Positions 28,531 through 36,354 of a stretch of DNA of 62,073 nucleotides are shown here, piece by piece. The position numbers were made by a program, and so were the translations under genes. Each line of letters begins with the position of its first letter. Position 1 is the stretch's first letter. Below the pieces are notes generated by a model. The model saw only the letters and a list, made by a program, of their open reading frames with translations. It was not told where the DNA came from and searched no databases. The stretch is taken from contig JBCCGK010000076.1 of NCBI GenBank assembly GCA_039029315.1, forward strand, positions 1-62,073, read 5' to 3'. Origin of the DNA: JBCCCJ01 sp039029315 (GTDB taxonomy: Bacteria; Bacteroidota; Bacteroidia; J057).

Positions 28531-30868
28531 GTCCCACCGTTGGGATGAAGGGGAGCTGATAGACTGCCGCAAATCGAATGCGGTCAAAATAAAAAATGTT
28601 TTTCCGGTTGTAGGTATTGATTGCACTGGCAGTCAATTCTATGAGAACGGAATTTTTGATCAGCCATCTTCGCTTGGCAGAGAGATCGAGCCTGTGATAA
28701 TACGGAAGACGACCAGCATTCAAATCACTACTCAAGATCAGACCCAACTCTCCATTTTGGTGTGCAAGATCTGTCTGAGCACCATCTTCGAGGAAATCTA
28801 GCTTTTCAAAGTATCCTTGAGTTTGTGTAAAAGGAAAGCCTGATCCCATACTCCAGCGCATGCTGAATTCCCAGGGAGCATCATTGAATTTGGGACGAAT
28901 CTGACGGTCAGATTCGTCGATCACGCTAAAGTTGCCAACTTTGTATGCAAAAACGACATTGGTGGTATGTCTTCGATCAAATACTGGTGGATAGATTCTG
29001 GGATTGTCAGACTGCAAGCGGTCGGTTCGGGTAACTTTTGCCAGACCATAATTGGCATAGAAGTAGGTGCGCTTGGTTTGGTATTTCAAAATCAAGTCAA
29101 TCCCATAAGCTTCTCCTGTTTCCGTAATAAAGTTGGGATCTTCTGCGAAAATCTTGTCTCGGTTGATATTGGTCAGCTGAGTGAATCCTTTGTACCAGCC
29201 TTCTACATTAGTGGTGAGTTGTGGGATCAACTCCATTTCGATCCCTGCCAGTCCATGCCATCCGGTTTGTAGATTATGGCTTTTGAGACGATCAGGAAGA
29301 CCATCCGGGGCAGAGAGAAAGCCCTGAAACAGGTTCACAACATCTCTATCTGAAACCGCTCCAACCAGATTTTGGGAATACAATCCCGTAGCAAGACTTA
29401 GGCTGACACCGGGAAAGTTGATTTTTGCCCGCACACGGGGTTCGCCCATGATCTGGTTTTGGTTGTTGTAGTAATGCAGACGGACACTGGGTTCGAGTAC
29501 GGCCCGTTCAAATCCACTGTTGGTTTTGAAGACCTTTTTGTAATTGGCATATACTGCGGCTTCGGTATTGCTGGCTTGTTGTTCATTCCTGAAGCCGAAG
29601 GCATTGGTGAAGACATAATCCGTGCTGAATCCCAGGAAGGACATCCCAAAGTTAAACTCATCGACGGAGTTGAAGATATATCCAACCTTCAAGGTGCCAT
29701 TAAAGCCCTGAATCGAGCTTTGACGAGGAAAGTTCTCCGATTGGCTGGTGAGACCTGTTTGGTAGTTGGAGTAGGCAAAAGTTCCAGAAATGATCGCCCC
29801 GGCTGATTGCGGGAGCAATTGAAAATTTGCCCCACCACCAAAAGATTCCCAATTCAGATTGGCTGGAAATTGGAGATTGACATTGTCCGTATGGCGAAAT
29901 CCGAAGACATTGGCATAATTCACCCCATCAGACAGGGTCAATTTGCCATAGAGATCCAGAAAATTATAGGGAAGACCTGTGGTATCATTGACATAAGGAT
30001 AGAAGGTGCTGGCAGTTCTGTCAATATAGTTATTGCGGGCTGACAGGAGGTAACTGACTCCGCCTCCCTGATTTTTGGATTTGCCAAGCGGTCCTTCGAT
30101 CATGGCTCCGGCCGAGAAAGGATTGATATTGCCTTTGGCCTTGAATCGATTGAAGCTTCCACTGCGGGTTTTGATATCAATCACAGAAGATACCCGACCT
30201 CCATAGTTGCCAGGGAATCCAGCGGAATAGACATCTACACTACGGATATAATCAGGGTCAAATACACTGAAGAGGCCAATGGAATGAAAAGGGCTATAAA
30301 TGACCATATCATCCTGCAAGACCATATTCTGGATGGGAGTTCCCCCTCGAATGTACAAGCGACCTCCTTGATCTCCCGTAAACACAACACCGGGCAATAC
30401 TTGCAAAAACTGAGCTAGGTCAGACGAACCCAATGATGGCAGGAGTTTGATTTCCTGTGGAGAAATGGTTGTTGTTCCAAGGTCTACCTCCGTTTTTCGG
30501 ATTTCGCCTGTAGGTTTCTGACCAGTGATTTCTACCTCTTCCGTATAGACCAGTTTTTCACGCAATGCGAAGCCTTCTGTCGTCACAGGCCCTGGTCTGA
30601 CGATCACATCTTTTTGGAGGGTGTCATAGCCAAAGTAGATCACCCAAACTTTATAGGTGCCAGGGTCGATCTTATTGATGCTATAAATCCCTTGGGCATT
30701 GGTATAGGCTCCCAGTTTTTGATCAGGAAGAAAAATGGTTGCTCCGACGAGTGGATCGCCATCCATGTTCACGACAGTTCCTCGTAATTGACTCTGTGCC
30801 TGACTTTGTTGGATGGAGACCAATCCCATTCCCACACACAATAAGCAGATCAGAATATTTCTTGTCAT
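28514..30868 (-). CDS. TonB-dependent outer-membrane receptor with CarboxypepD-like N-terminus
   Basis: The 784-residue protein has a signal peptide, then a carboxypeptidase-regulatory-like domain at about residues 27-110 (LRGTVVNMDGDPLVGATIFL and GIYSINKIDPGTYKVW). The plug domain follows (LAQFLQVLPGVVFTGDQGG, then LYIRGG), and a long beta-barrel ends in YQLPFIPTVGLTARY with a terminal aromatic. This is the usual Bacteroidota receptor design for large or complexed nutrients. No SusD-like partner is adjacent. The SDR gene overlaps its 3' end from the other strand, and it has a good promoter 21 bases before its ATG. Confidence 0.9.
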   Translation of the reverse strand: MTRNILICLLCVGMGLVSIQQSQAQSQLRGTVVNMDGDPLVGATIFLPDQKLGAYTNAQGIYSINKIDPGTYKVWVIYFGYDTLQKDVIVRPGPVTTEGFALREKLVYTEEVEITGQKPTGEIRKTEVDLGTTTISPQEIKLLPSLGSSDLAQFLQVLPGVVFTGDQGGRLYIRGGTPIQNMVLQDDMVIYSPFHSIGLFSVFDPDYIRSVDVYSAGFPGNYGGRVSSVIDIKTRSGSFNRFKAKGNINPFSAGAMIEGPLGKSKNQGGGVSYLLSARNNYIDRTASTFYPYVNDTTGLPYNFLDLYGKLTLSDGVNYANVFGFRHTDNVNLQFPANLNWESFGGGANFQLLPQSAGAIISGTFAYSNYQTGLTSQSENFPRQSSIQGFNGTLKVGYIFNSVDEFNFGMSFLGFSTDYVFTNAFGFRNEQQASNTEAAVYANYKKVFKTNSGFERAVLEPSVRLHYYNNQNQIMGEPRVRAKINFPGVSLSLATGLYSQNLVGAVSDRDVVNLFQGFLSAPDGLPDRLKSHNLQTGWHGLAGIEMELIPQLTTNVEGWYKGFTQLTNINRDKIFAEDPNFITETGEAYGIDLILKYQTKRTYFYANYGLAKVTRTDRLQSDNPRIYPPVFDRRHTTNVVFAYKVGNFSVIDESDRQIRPKFNDAPWEFSMRWSMGSGFPFTQTQGYFEKLDFLEDGAQTDLAHQNGELGLILSSDLNAGRLPYYHRLDLSAKRRWLIKNSVLIELTASAINTYNRKNIFYFDRIRFAAVYQLPFIPTVGLTARY

Positions 30869-30888
30869 CTGGATTCTTGATTAAGGTA

Positions 30889-30920
30889 CAAATCTACATT
30901 TATCCCTGCGAATCACCAAT
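30889..30920 (-). promoter_or_regulatory. Bacteroidota-type promoter of the TonB receptor gene
   Basis: On the minus strand, TAGATTTG (30896 to 30889) matches the -7 consensus TAnnTTTG. ATTG (30920 to 30917), one base from the -33 TTTG, lies exactly 20 bases upstream. The predicted transcript begins about 15 bases before the ATG at 30868. Confidence 0.6.
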
Positions 30921-31064
30921 GGTCAAAATTGTGTGTGAGTGACGCACAGAGACTCTCTTAAGAACGATCCAGGAACAGATAAGGCAATAGATCATGCAGA
31001 TAAGGAAGCTTTTTTTGTTTTCCCCACTTCCCCTTATACCTTTACCTCACTTATTTCAACTATC

Positions 31065-31175
31065 ATGGACTTTCTGACTACTTTCCCATATTGGGGCATT
31101 CTCCTCATTGTTCTGGCCAATGCCCTGATCGTTGCTCGTATGGACATCCGCATTAATGAGCAGGAACATGACTGA
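31065..31175 (+). CDS. 36-residue membrane peptide preceding the symporter
   Basis: The peptide MDFLTTFPYWGILLIVLANA starts at 31065 and continues through one more hydrophobic stretch to a short charged tail (MDIRINEQEHD). It is a single-pass membrane peptide. Its stop overlaps the symporter start as ATGACTGA (eight bases), so the two are translationally coupled. Tiny accessory proteins are known next to other sodium/solute symporters, so a subunit role is inferred. It was chosen over a longer reading from 30939, whose first 42 residues look non-coding. Confidence 0.6.
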   Translation: MDFLTTFPYWGILLIVLANALIVARMDIRINEQEHD

Positions 31176-32706
31176 TTGGATCGATTATTTCCAGGGCACC
31201 TGGGCTGTCTGGCTGCTGACGATTCTGTATCTGATCTTTTGCTTGGGAATCGGCTGGTGGTTCAAAATGCGGGCGAGTGGTGGCGTCGGAGCATATTATG
31301 TTGCCAAACGTGAAATTCCTGGCTGGGTCGTGTCCCTGGCTTTCTTTTCGACCTTTGCCAGTACCAACACCTATATCGGTCAGGCAGGAAAAGCATTCCA
31401 ATATGGGTTGAGCTGGGCATGGGTAGGATTGTTTTGGGCGATTTTTTGTGTGATTTCCTGGTTGCTATTGGGACCGAAGATGCGCAACCAGACAGCAGTA
31501 CTTGGTTCTCTTACCATCCCGGATTATTTTCACTTCCGCTATCAGAGTGAGCTATCTCGAAGTATTCGGATCTTATCAGCTGTGGTGATCATTTTTGCCA
31601 CCTTGTGGTATATGGTCGGAATCGCCAAGGGATGTGCGCACGTGTTGGCTTCTGTATTGGATGTTCCCTATGCCTGGGGGGCACTGGCGATTATCTTCAT
31701 TACCTGCACCTATACCATTTGGGGGGGAATGTACAGTGTGCTTTGGACGGATGCCATTCAGGGAATCATGATGTTTGCAGTCGCCATCATCATGGTGATG
31801 TTGCCATTTATATATGTTGGCGGTGTAGACGAACTCATGGCCAATATCAGCATGGTCTCTCATCCCTCCAAAGATGGACAACCCATTGGAGATGGACTGG
31901 TAACCTTCGGGCAGTTGGTGCCTTTTCTCTATATCCTGGGAATCGGTCTGGCAGTAGGGATGAAACAAATCTCGGAACCTCGATGTTTGATCCGCTTCTA
32001 CTCTATCGACAATGCCAAAAGCATGAAGTTCGCGATGACCTGGACACCTATCTTTTTGGGGGTATCTCTGGTATGCGTCATGGGACTTGGGGCCCTGGTT
32101 CATGGCATGACCACAGAAGAGGAAGCCGCTTATCTGATCAACCATACCGATGAAGTTGTGGGTTTTATGTTGGCAAAATTTGACAGTCCCCTCATCAGCG
32201 GTCTGTGCGTTGCCGGTCTGTTTGCTGCCGGGATGTCTTCGCTGGCATCTGTCACCCTGATTGTGGGGACGGCCTTTGTTAGAGATATTTGGCATGTCTG
32301 GCGACCAATGGAAGAAGGCCGGATGATCGCTTCGACCAAGTGGGTAATGTTTCTCTATTGTGGTCTGGTCTATGTGTGTACCCTCTTTCCTCCCGCCGGG
32401 ATTGTGGAGTTGACGGCATTTGCCGGAGCCGTATTTGCTGCGAGTTTCTTCCCGGCCATTTTTGGTGGGCTGTATTTACGATGGGGAACGGATTTGGGAG
32501 CCATTTCCTCCATGTTATGCGGCATGTTGGGGGCAGTGATCTGGCGATTTGGGTTCAGATTGCAGTTTGACAGCCTGAAAGACATCCATGAAGTCATTCC
32601 CGCATTTTGCTTTTCTCTTGTGGTCTATCTGTTGGTCAGTTGGTTCAGCCAACAAAGACGCCCTGCGGATGCACATTTACAACAGGTATTTGAGCATCAG
32701 GTGTGA
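31168..32706 (+). CDS. Sodium/solute symporter family protein
   Basis: The 512-residue inner-membrane protein has about 13 predicted helices. It has the SSS-family signature layout: GAYYVAKREIPGWVVSLAFF then STFASTNTYIGQAGKAFQYG, and later TYTIWGGMYSVLWTDAIQGI and the stretch FAAGMSSLASVTLIVGTAFV. The family couples solute uptake to sodium entry; the solute (sugar, amino acid, organic acid or other) cannot be read. I chose the ATG at 31168 because it overlaps the stop of the small membrane peptide. It is followed by a palindromic element. Confidence 0.93.
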   Translation: MTDWIDYFQGTWAVWLLTILYLIFCLGIGWWFKMRASGGVGAYYVAKREIPGWVVSLAFFSTFASTNTYIGQAGKAFQYGLSWAWVGLFWAIFCVISWLLLGPKMRNQTAVLGSLTIPDYFHFRYQSELSRSIRILSAVVIIFATLWYMVGIAKGCAHVLASVLDVPYAWGALAIIFITCTYTIWGGMYSVLWTDAIQGIMMFAVAIIMVMLPFIYVGGVDELMANISMVSHPSKDGQPIGDGLVTFGQLVPFLYILGIGLAVGMKQISEPRCLIRFYSIDNAKSMKFAMTWTPIFLGVSLVCVMGLGALVHGMTTEEEAAYLINHTDEVVGFMLAKFDSPLISGLCVAGLFAAGMSSLASVTLIVGTAFVRDIWHVWRPMEEGRMIASTKWVMFLYCGLVYVCTLFPPAGIVELTAFAGAVFAASFFPAIFGGLYLRWGTDLGAISSMLCGMLGAVIWRFGFRLQFDSLKDIHEVIPAFCFSLVVYLLVSWFSQQRRPADAHLQQVFEHQV

Positions 32707-32776
32707 ATCGAAAATGCTTCCTGCTACATGAACAACAATTGTCCTCCAAGCTTTCTGGACTAAGGAGGTGGACACA

Positions 32777-32943
32777 CCTAGTGGTTCATGACTTAAGTTT
32801 CTGATCATTAAGTCGTAGGGCTTTTGTGCTCCGCCAACGCATTTTTGAGGAAGATAGCGAGTTATCTGAGGAAAAAATAAGGCAGGTGGAGTGCAAAAGG
32901 ACCAGACTTGGATTGTCAAAGACTTATGGCTTGAACCACTAGG
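32777..32943. repeat. Family C: 167-base imperfect palindrome
   Basis: The ends CCTAGTGGTTCA (32777-32788) and TGAACCACTAGG (32932-32943) are perfect inverted copies. The similarity continues inward through ACTTAAGT / GACTTATG and CTTTTGTGCTCCGCC against a matching CTTTTGCACTCCACC, so the whole segment can fold on itself. There is no open frame. It has the look of a MITE or an extragenic palindrome. It is seen once here and lies in the 543-base gap after the symporter; the rest of the gap (32944-33249) holds nothing recognisable. Confidence 0.6.
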
Positions 32944-33249
32944 CTTGTGTGTGACAATCAGGAAAATAAGGACCAAAATGATGAGCATTCCCATATTTCC
33001 TTTCTCCTCCTAATGGTAGCTCATAAGCTAAATTGACGAAGTAGCGGTAAGAAACAGATGTCTCTATTTTCTTGAAGAAGATGGTGGAACAAAACCCCTT
33101 CTTCTACGTTTGTCAAATCATTATTTTTTTTGACAAACTGGTTACGCATATCGCCGCTGTTCCCACTGAGAGTTGAATGCACTAACGAACATGTATCTCC
33201 CTTCACCCTACCTGATTTCTTTACGTTTCACTTTCAACAGTCAAAACAT

Positions 33250-33948
33250 ATGCGTACCCTTTTTGGATTGATCGTCCTGTTTGCGATACTCTCACCCAAT
33301 TCTTTTGCCCAAAAAACCAGTGACAAGTACGATGGAGACCCTTTTTCCTCGGATGCTGCCAATAGTTCCCAGATGCTGGCCGAAGGCTTCAAGCGATATG
33401 AAGTCGAAAGTGGAATCATTACCTACAAACTATCAGGAAATATGCAATCTGGAACCAAGACTATCTATTTTGATCGATGGGGGCTACGGGAAGCTACCTA
33501 TGAAGAAAGTGTGACTAAAATATTTGGCCTCAAACAAAAATCTGAAACAATCTCTTTTCTCGATGGCGAAAATATGTACAATTATGATCCCAAAAAGAAC
33601 ACCTACATGCGAACCAAAAACACACTTGTCAAGCCTGTTGCTGATGAGATGAGCAATGGAGAGAAAAGCATGACAAAAGGGGGGAAGGCCTTTTTGGAAG
33701 GAATGGGAGGGAAATTGATCGGGAATGAAACATTCATGGGAAAAGATTGCGAAATCTGGGAGCTTGCGTCTCTCAATAGCACCAACTACATCTGGAAAGG
33801 CGTCTCCCTGAAAGCCACTGCCACGCTCCTCGGTATGACAACAGAATGGGAAGCGACAGACATCCAAATCAATGTAGAGGTACCTGAAGACAAGCTAAGT
33901 TTGCCCAAAAAAGCGAAGTCTGTCTTTGCAGATATGGGCAGGAAATAA
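33250..33948 (+). CDS. Secreted protein, paralogue 1 of a tandem pair
   Basis: A 232-residue exported protein with a clear signal peptide (MRTLFGLIVLFAILSPNSFA). The mature part is a beta-rich fold sharing long runs with the next gene: RYEVESGIITYKLSG, KTIYFDRWGLREATYEESV, FLDGENMYNYD, GKDCEIWEL and YIWKGVSLKA. The IWKG and charged VPEDKLSLP ending recall DUF4412-like Bacteroidota proteins, but this is a loose resemblance. ATG at 33250 was chosen because it begins the signal peptide. Function unknown. Confidence 0.7.
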   Translation: MRTLFGLIVLFAILSPNSFAQKTSDKYDGDPFSSDAANSSQMLAEGFKRYEVESGIITYKLSGNMQSGTKTIYFDRWGLREATYEESVTKIFGLKQKSETISFLDGENMYNYDPKKNTYMRTKNTLVKPVADEMSNGEKSMTKGGKAFLEGMGGKLIGNETFMGKDCEIWELASLNSTNYIWKGVSLKATATLLGMTTEWEATDIQINVEVPEDKLSLPKKAKSVFADMGRK

Positions 33949-34075
33949 TCCCAAAACCTACATCTGAAACAAGCCCGACCCAGCAGCTCCCTCTTTGCAC
34001 AAAGTCAGGCACCTAAGCAATGGTCATTTCCTAAACAATTGCTACCCTTAATTCGCATTATGTGTTGGAGTAAAA

Positions 34076-34110
34076 ACAGCTTGAGAGTATCTTCATTGCT
34101 CTCAAGCTGT
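34076..34110 (+). promoter_or_regulatory. Perfect 12-base hairpin before paralogue 2
   Basis: ACAGCTTGAGAG (34076-34087) and CTCTCAAGCTGT (34099-34110) are perfect complements with an 11-base loop. The stem ends six bases before the ATG at 34117 and has no U-tract, so it is not a normal terminator. It could cover the ribosome-binding region or bind a dimeric regulator. Confidence 0.55.
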
Positions 34111-34116
34111 AATCTT

Positions 34117-34803
34117 ATGCGGATACTTATAGGAATTCTTGTATTTGTAGTTGCTGCTTCGCCACCCGCGATTGGCCAGATGAGGCTAGAATCTTCTGTT
34201 TCAACTTCTTCCGCCACATCTTCTCTGAGTAGTGCGGAATTGGTAAAGATGGGCTATCGGCGATTTGAGGTAGAACAAGGAATCATTACCTATACCCTGA
34301 GTGGGAGTCTGCAGAGGGGTTCCCGTATCATTTACTTTGATCGCTGGGGTCTCCGGCAAGCGATATATGATAAGGCGATCACCAATGTCTTTGGCTTGAA
34401 AAAGAAGGTCACATCCATCCAGTTTCTTGATGGAGAACAGCAGTATGTCTACAACAAAAGGCGAAAGACCTATCGGAGCACTCGCCAAGCTGTATTCGCA
34501 CAACTATTGACTGAAAAGGAAGAGACGGAGAATACCCAAGCACAGAAAGGAGTGGAAGCCTTCCTGATCGGCATGGGAGGAACAAAAATGGGAAAAGAAA
34601 CCGTTATGGGAAAACCCTGTGAGATCTGGAAAATGACCCTTGGTGGAACCCACTACGTCTGGAAAGGAATGAGCTTACGTACTTCTTCCTCTCTGTTTGG
34701 GATCGAGACAGAATGGCAAGTGAGCAAGATAGAGCTAAATGAAAAAGTACCAGACAGGAAACTGCTATTGCCCAAAAAGGCAAAACCAGCATCCCCCAGG
34801 TGA
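34117..34803 (+). CDS. Secreted protein, paralogue 2 of a tandem pair
   Basis: A 228-residue exported protein with signal peptide MRILIGILVFVVAASPPAIG. It repeats the architecture of the upstream gene: RFEVEQGIITYTLSG, RIIYFDRWGLRQAIYDKAI, FLDGEQQYVYN, GKPCEIWKM and YVWKGMSLRT, and it ends with the same LPKKAKPAS-type tail. The two clearly arose by tandem duplication and have diverged considerably. An upstream start at 34039 would read through the hairpin at 34076-34110 and is less likely. Function unknown. Confidence 0.7.
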   Translation: MRILIGILVFVVAASPPAIGQMRLESSVSTSSATSSLSSAELVKMGYRRFEVEQGIITYTLSGSLQRGSRIIYFDRWGLRQAIYDKAITNVFGLKKKVTSIQFLDGEQQYVYNKRRKTYRSTRQAVFAQLLTEKEETENTQAQKGVEAFLIGMGGTKMGKETVMGKPCEIWKMTLGGTHYVWKGMSLRTSSSLFGIETEWQVSKIELNEKVPDRKLLLPKKAKPASPR

Positions 34804-34877
34804 AGAAGAAATGAGTTTTTTCCAAGTTCCCTCTATGGAATTTCTGTATCCAGAGACTCTCTTGAGAAAAGCCCAAC

Positions 34878-35456
34878 ATGATTGCACGCGCACTCCTGAT
34901 TTTTATTCTTCTGTGTGGATGTCAGCCATCCCCTTCTCAACAATCCTCTTCGCAACAATCTCCTTCCCAAAGTTCTCTGAGCCATTCCTTGACAGACTTG
35001 GGAGTTCCACTGGACTCAATTCATCTGCGGATTTCCAAGGCAAACTATGAACTTCATGTGCTATATGGAGATAGTTTGATCAACTCCTATCCCGTTGTTT
35101 TTGGTGGGAATCCTATAGATGACAAGCACATGCAAGGAGATCAATGTACCCCGGAAGGGAGCTTTCGCATTCGAGATCTCTATCCCCATGCCCAATGGTC
35201 ATATTTTCTATGGATCGACTATCCGACCGAGGCCTCCTGGCACAACCATAGACAAGCGAAAGCACTTGGATTGATTCCCGCAGATGCCAATATTGGAGGG
35301 GAAATTGGCATTCATGGTGTACCAGAAGGCTTTGATCATGTGATCGATCAGCGTCAAAATTGGACACTTGGATGTATTTCTCTCAAAAATGCTGATGTAA
35401 AAGAGATTTATGAGATCGTTGGCGTGGGAACACGGATTGAGATCACGAGCGATTAG
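34878..35456 (+). CDS. L,D-transpeptidase (YkuD-type) lipoprotein
   Basis: The 192-residue enzyme has a lipobox at LLCGCQ, a low-complexity Ser/Gln linker (about residues 16-40) and a YkuD catalytic domain. The catalytic pair is H146 in IGIHGVPEG and C166 in NWTLGCISLKN. Such enzymes make 3-3 cross-links in peptidoglycan or attach proteins to it in the periplasm. The stop overlaps the convergent gene by four bases. Confidence 0.88.
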   Translation: MIARALLIFILLCGCQPSPSQQSSSQQSPSQSSLSHSLTDLGVPLDSIHLRISKANYELHVLYGDSLINSYPVVFGGNPIDDKHMQGDQCTPEGSFRIRDLYPHAQWSYFLWIDYPTEASWHNHRQAKALGLIPADANIGGEIGIHGVPEGFDHVIDQRQNWTLGCISLKNADVKEIYEIVGVGTRIEITSD

Positions 35457-36145
35457 CCTCCCAATTGGTCATAGTAAGCAAACAGCTTCTCCAACCCATC
35501 CTGTTGTTTGAGATTGATTTTGTTCTTTTTGATAAAACGTTCCATTTCTGACCGATGCTTAAGGCTGGCGAGCAGTTTCTTTTTTTGTGTTTTGATCAGG
35601 CTGAGCTTACCACCCTGGAGCAGGAAGTAGCTGTTTCTGCGAATAAATCTCTTTTTCTCAATCGTTTTGCCAACATCCTCAAATGTTTTGGTGGAAACAA
35701 TAGAGGAAAACTCCCGAATCAGCGAAAAATCCTTCCCCTTATACACAAGGATTGGCCAGCGATTGGCAAATGTTTTATGGAGTTTTTGTTGAAAAATCAA
35801 TTGCTCTCCTGCATCCGAAGGAAATATTCCCTCATTTCTTTCAGCTGAAATGACAATTCTGGCATAGAACTTTTGATCGAGTTCCAAAAAACTGTTGCCC
35901 TGCCTCGCTTCCATTTCTCCAGTTTTTCCATTGAAATTGACACGCAGACTATCAAATTTCTCCATTTGATAATTATAGGCATCTGCTGACATCCATTGCT
36001 TGAAAAAATAGGGATTCCCATCTATGCCTTCATATCGATTGGGGTCTATCGATTGGGCGTTGGAGAGAACATAGATGTCATTCTGGGCAATCAGTTGTGA
36101 GGCAAATAGGAAGAAAAAGGAGAGAAAAAATGATGTGTGATTCAT
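35453..36145 (-). CDS. Secreted protein of unknown function
   Basis: The 230-residue product has a strongly hydrophobic signal peptide (FFLSFFFLFASQLIAQ) and a mature part rich in Lys and aromatics. Visible landmarks are the DPNRYEGIDGNPYFFKQW stretch, a small FLELDQKFYARIVIS segment and a Lys-rich C-terminus (RFIKKNKINLKQQDGLEKLF). No family is recognised. It is convergent with the L,D-transpeptidase gene, with a four-base overlap. The 209 bases downstream of the neighbouring receptor gene (36146-36354) hold only weak hairpins. Confidence 0.65.
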   Translation of the reverse strand: MNHTSFFLSFFFLFASQLIAQNDIYVLSNAQSIDPNRYEGIDGNPYFFKQWMSADAYNYQMEKFDSLRVNFNGKTGEMEARQGNSFLELDQKFYARIVISAERNEGIFPSDAGEQLIFQQKLHKTFANRWPILVYKGKDFSLIREFSSIVSTKTFEDVGKTIEKKRFIRRNSYFLLQGGKLSLIKTQKKKLLASLKHRSEMERFIKKNKINLKQQDGLEKLFAYYDQLGG

Positions 36146-36354
36146 GATGAGTAAGGTTAAATGAAAATGATGATTATAAGACGCTTGTCTGATCGCTTTT
36201 GTCTGTTGTCAGGCAAAAGACAGACCTATTCCAAGAGGTTGATTCCTTGGAAGGACAGCATATGTCTTTTGGTTTTTGGAGAGTATTGTTATCTAATTTC
36301 TTGTCTATTTTTGTGTCATCCAACTCTGGGTACAACTTTCTAAACAATCTTTTG

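Noticed and set aside
31576..32295. A 239-codon minus-strand frame inside the symporter gene
   Set aside because: It is the reverse complement of membrane helices, with His/Asp/Gln-rich composition and no motif.
36186..36226. Hairpin with GTCTG and CTTTTG arms downstream of the TonB receptor gene, considered as its terminator
   Set aside because: The stem is bulged and no U-tract follows on the minus strand.
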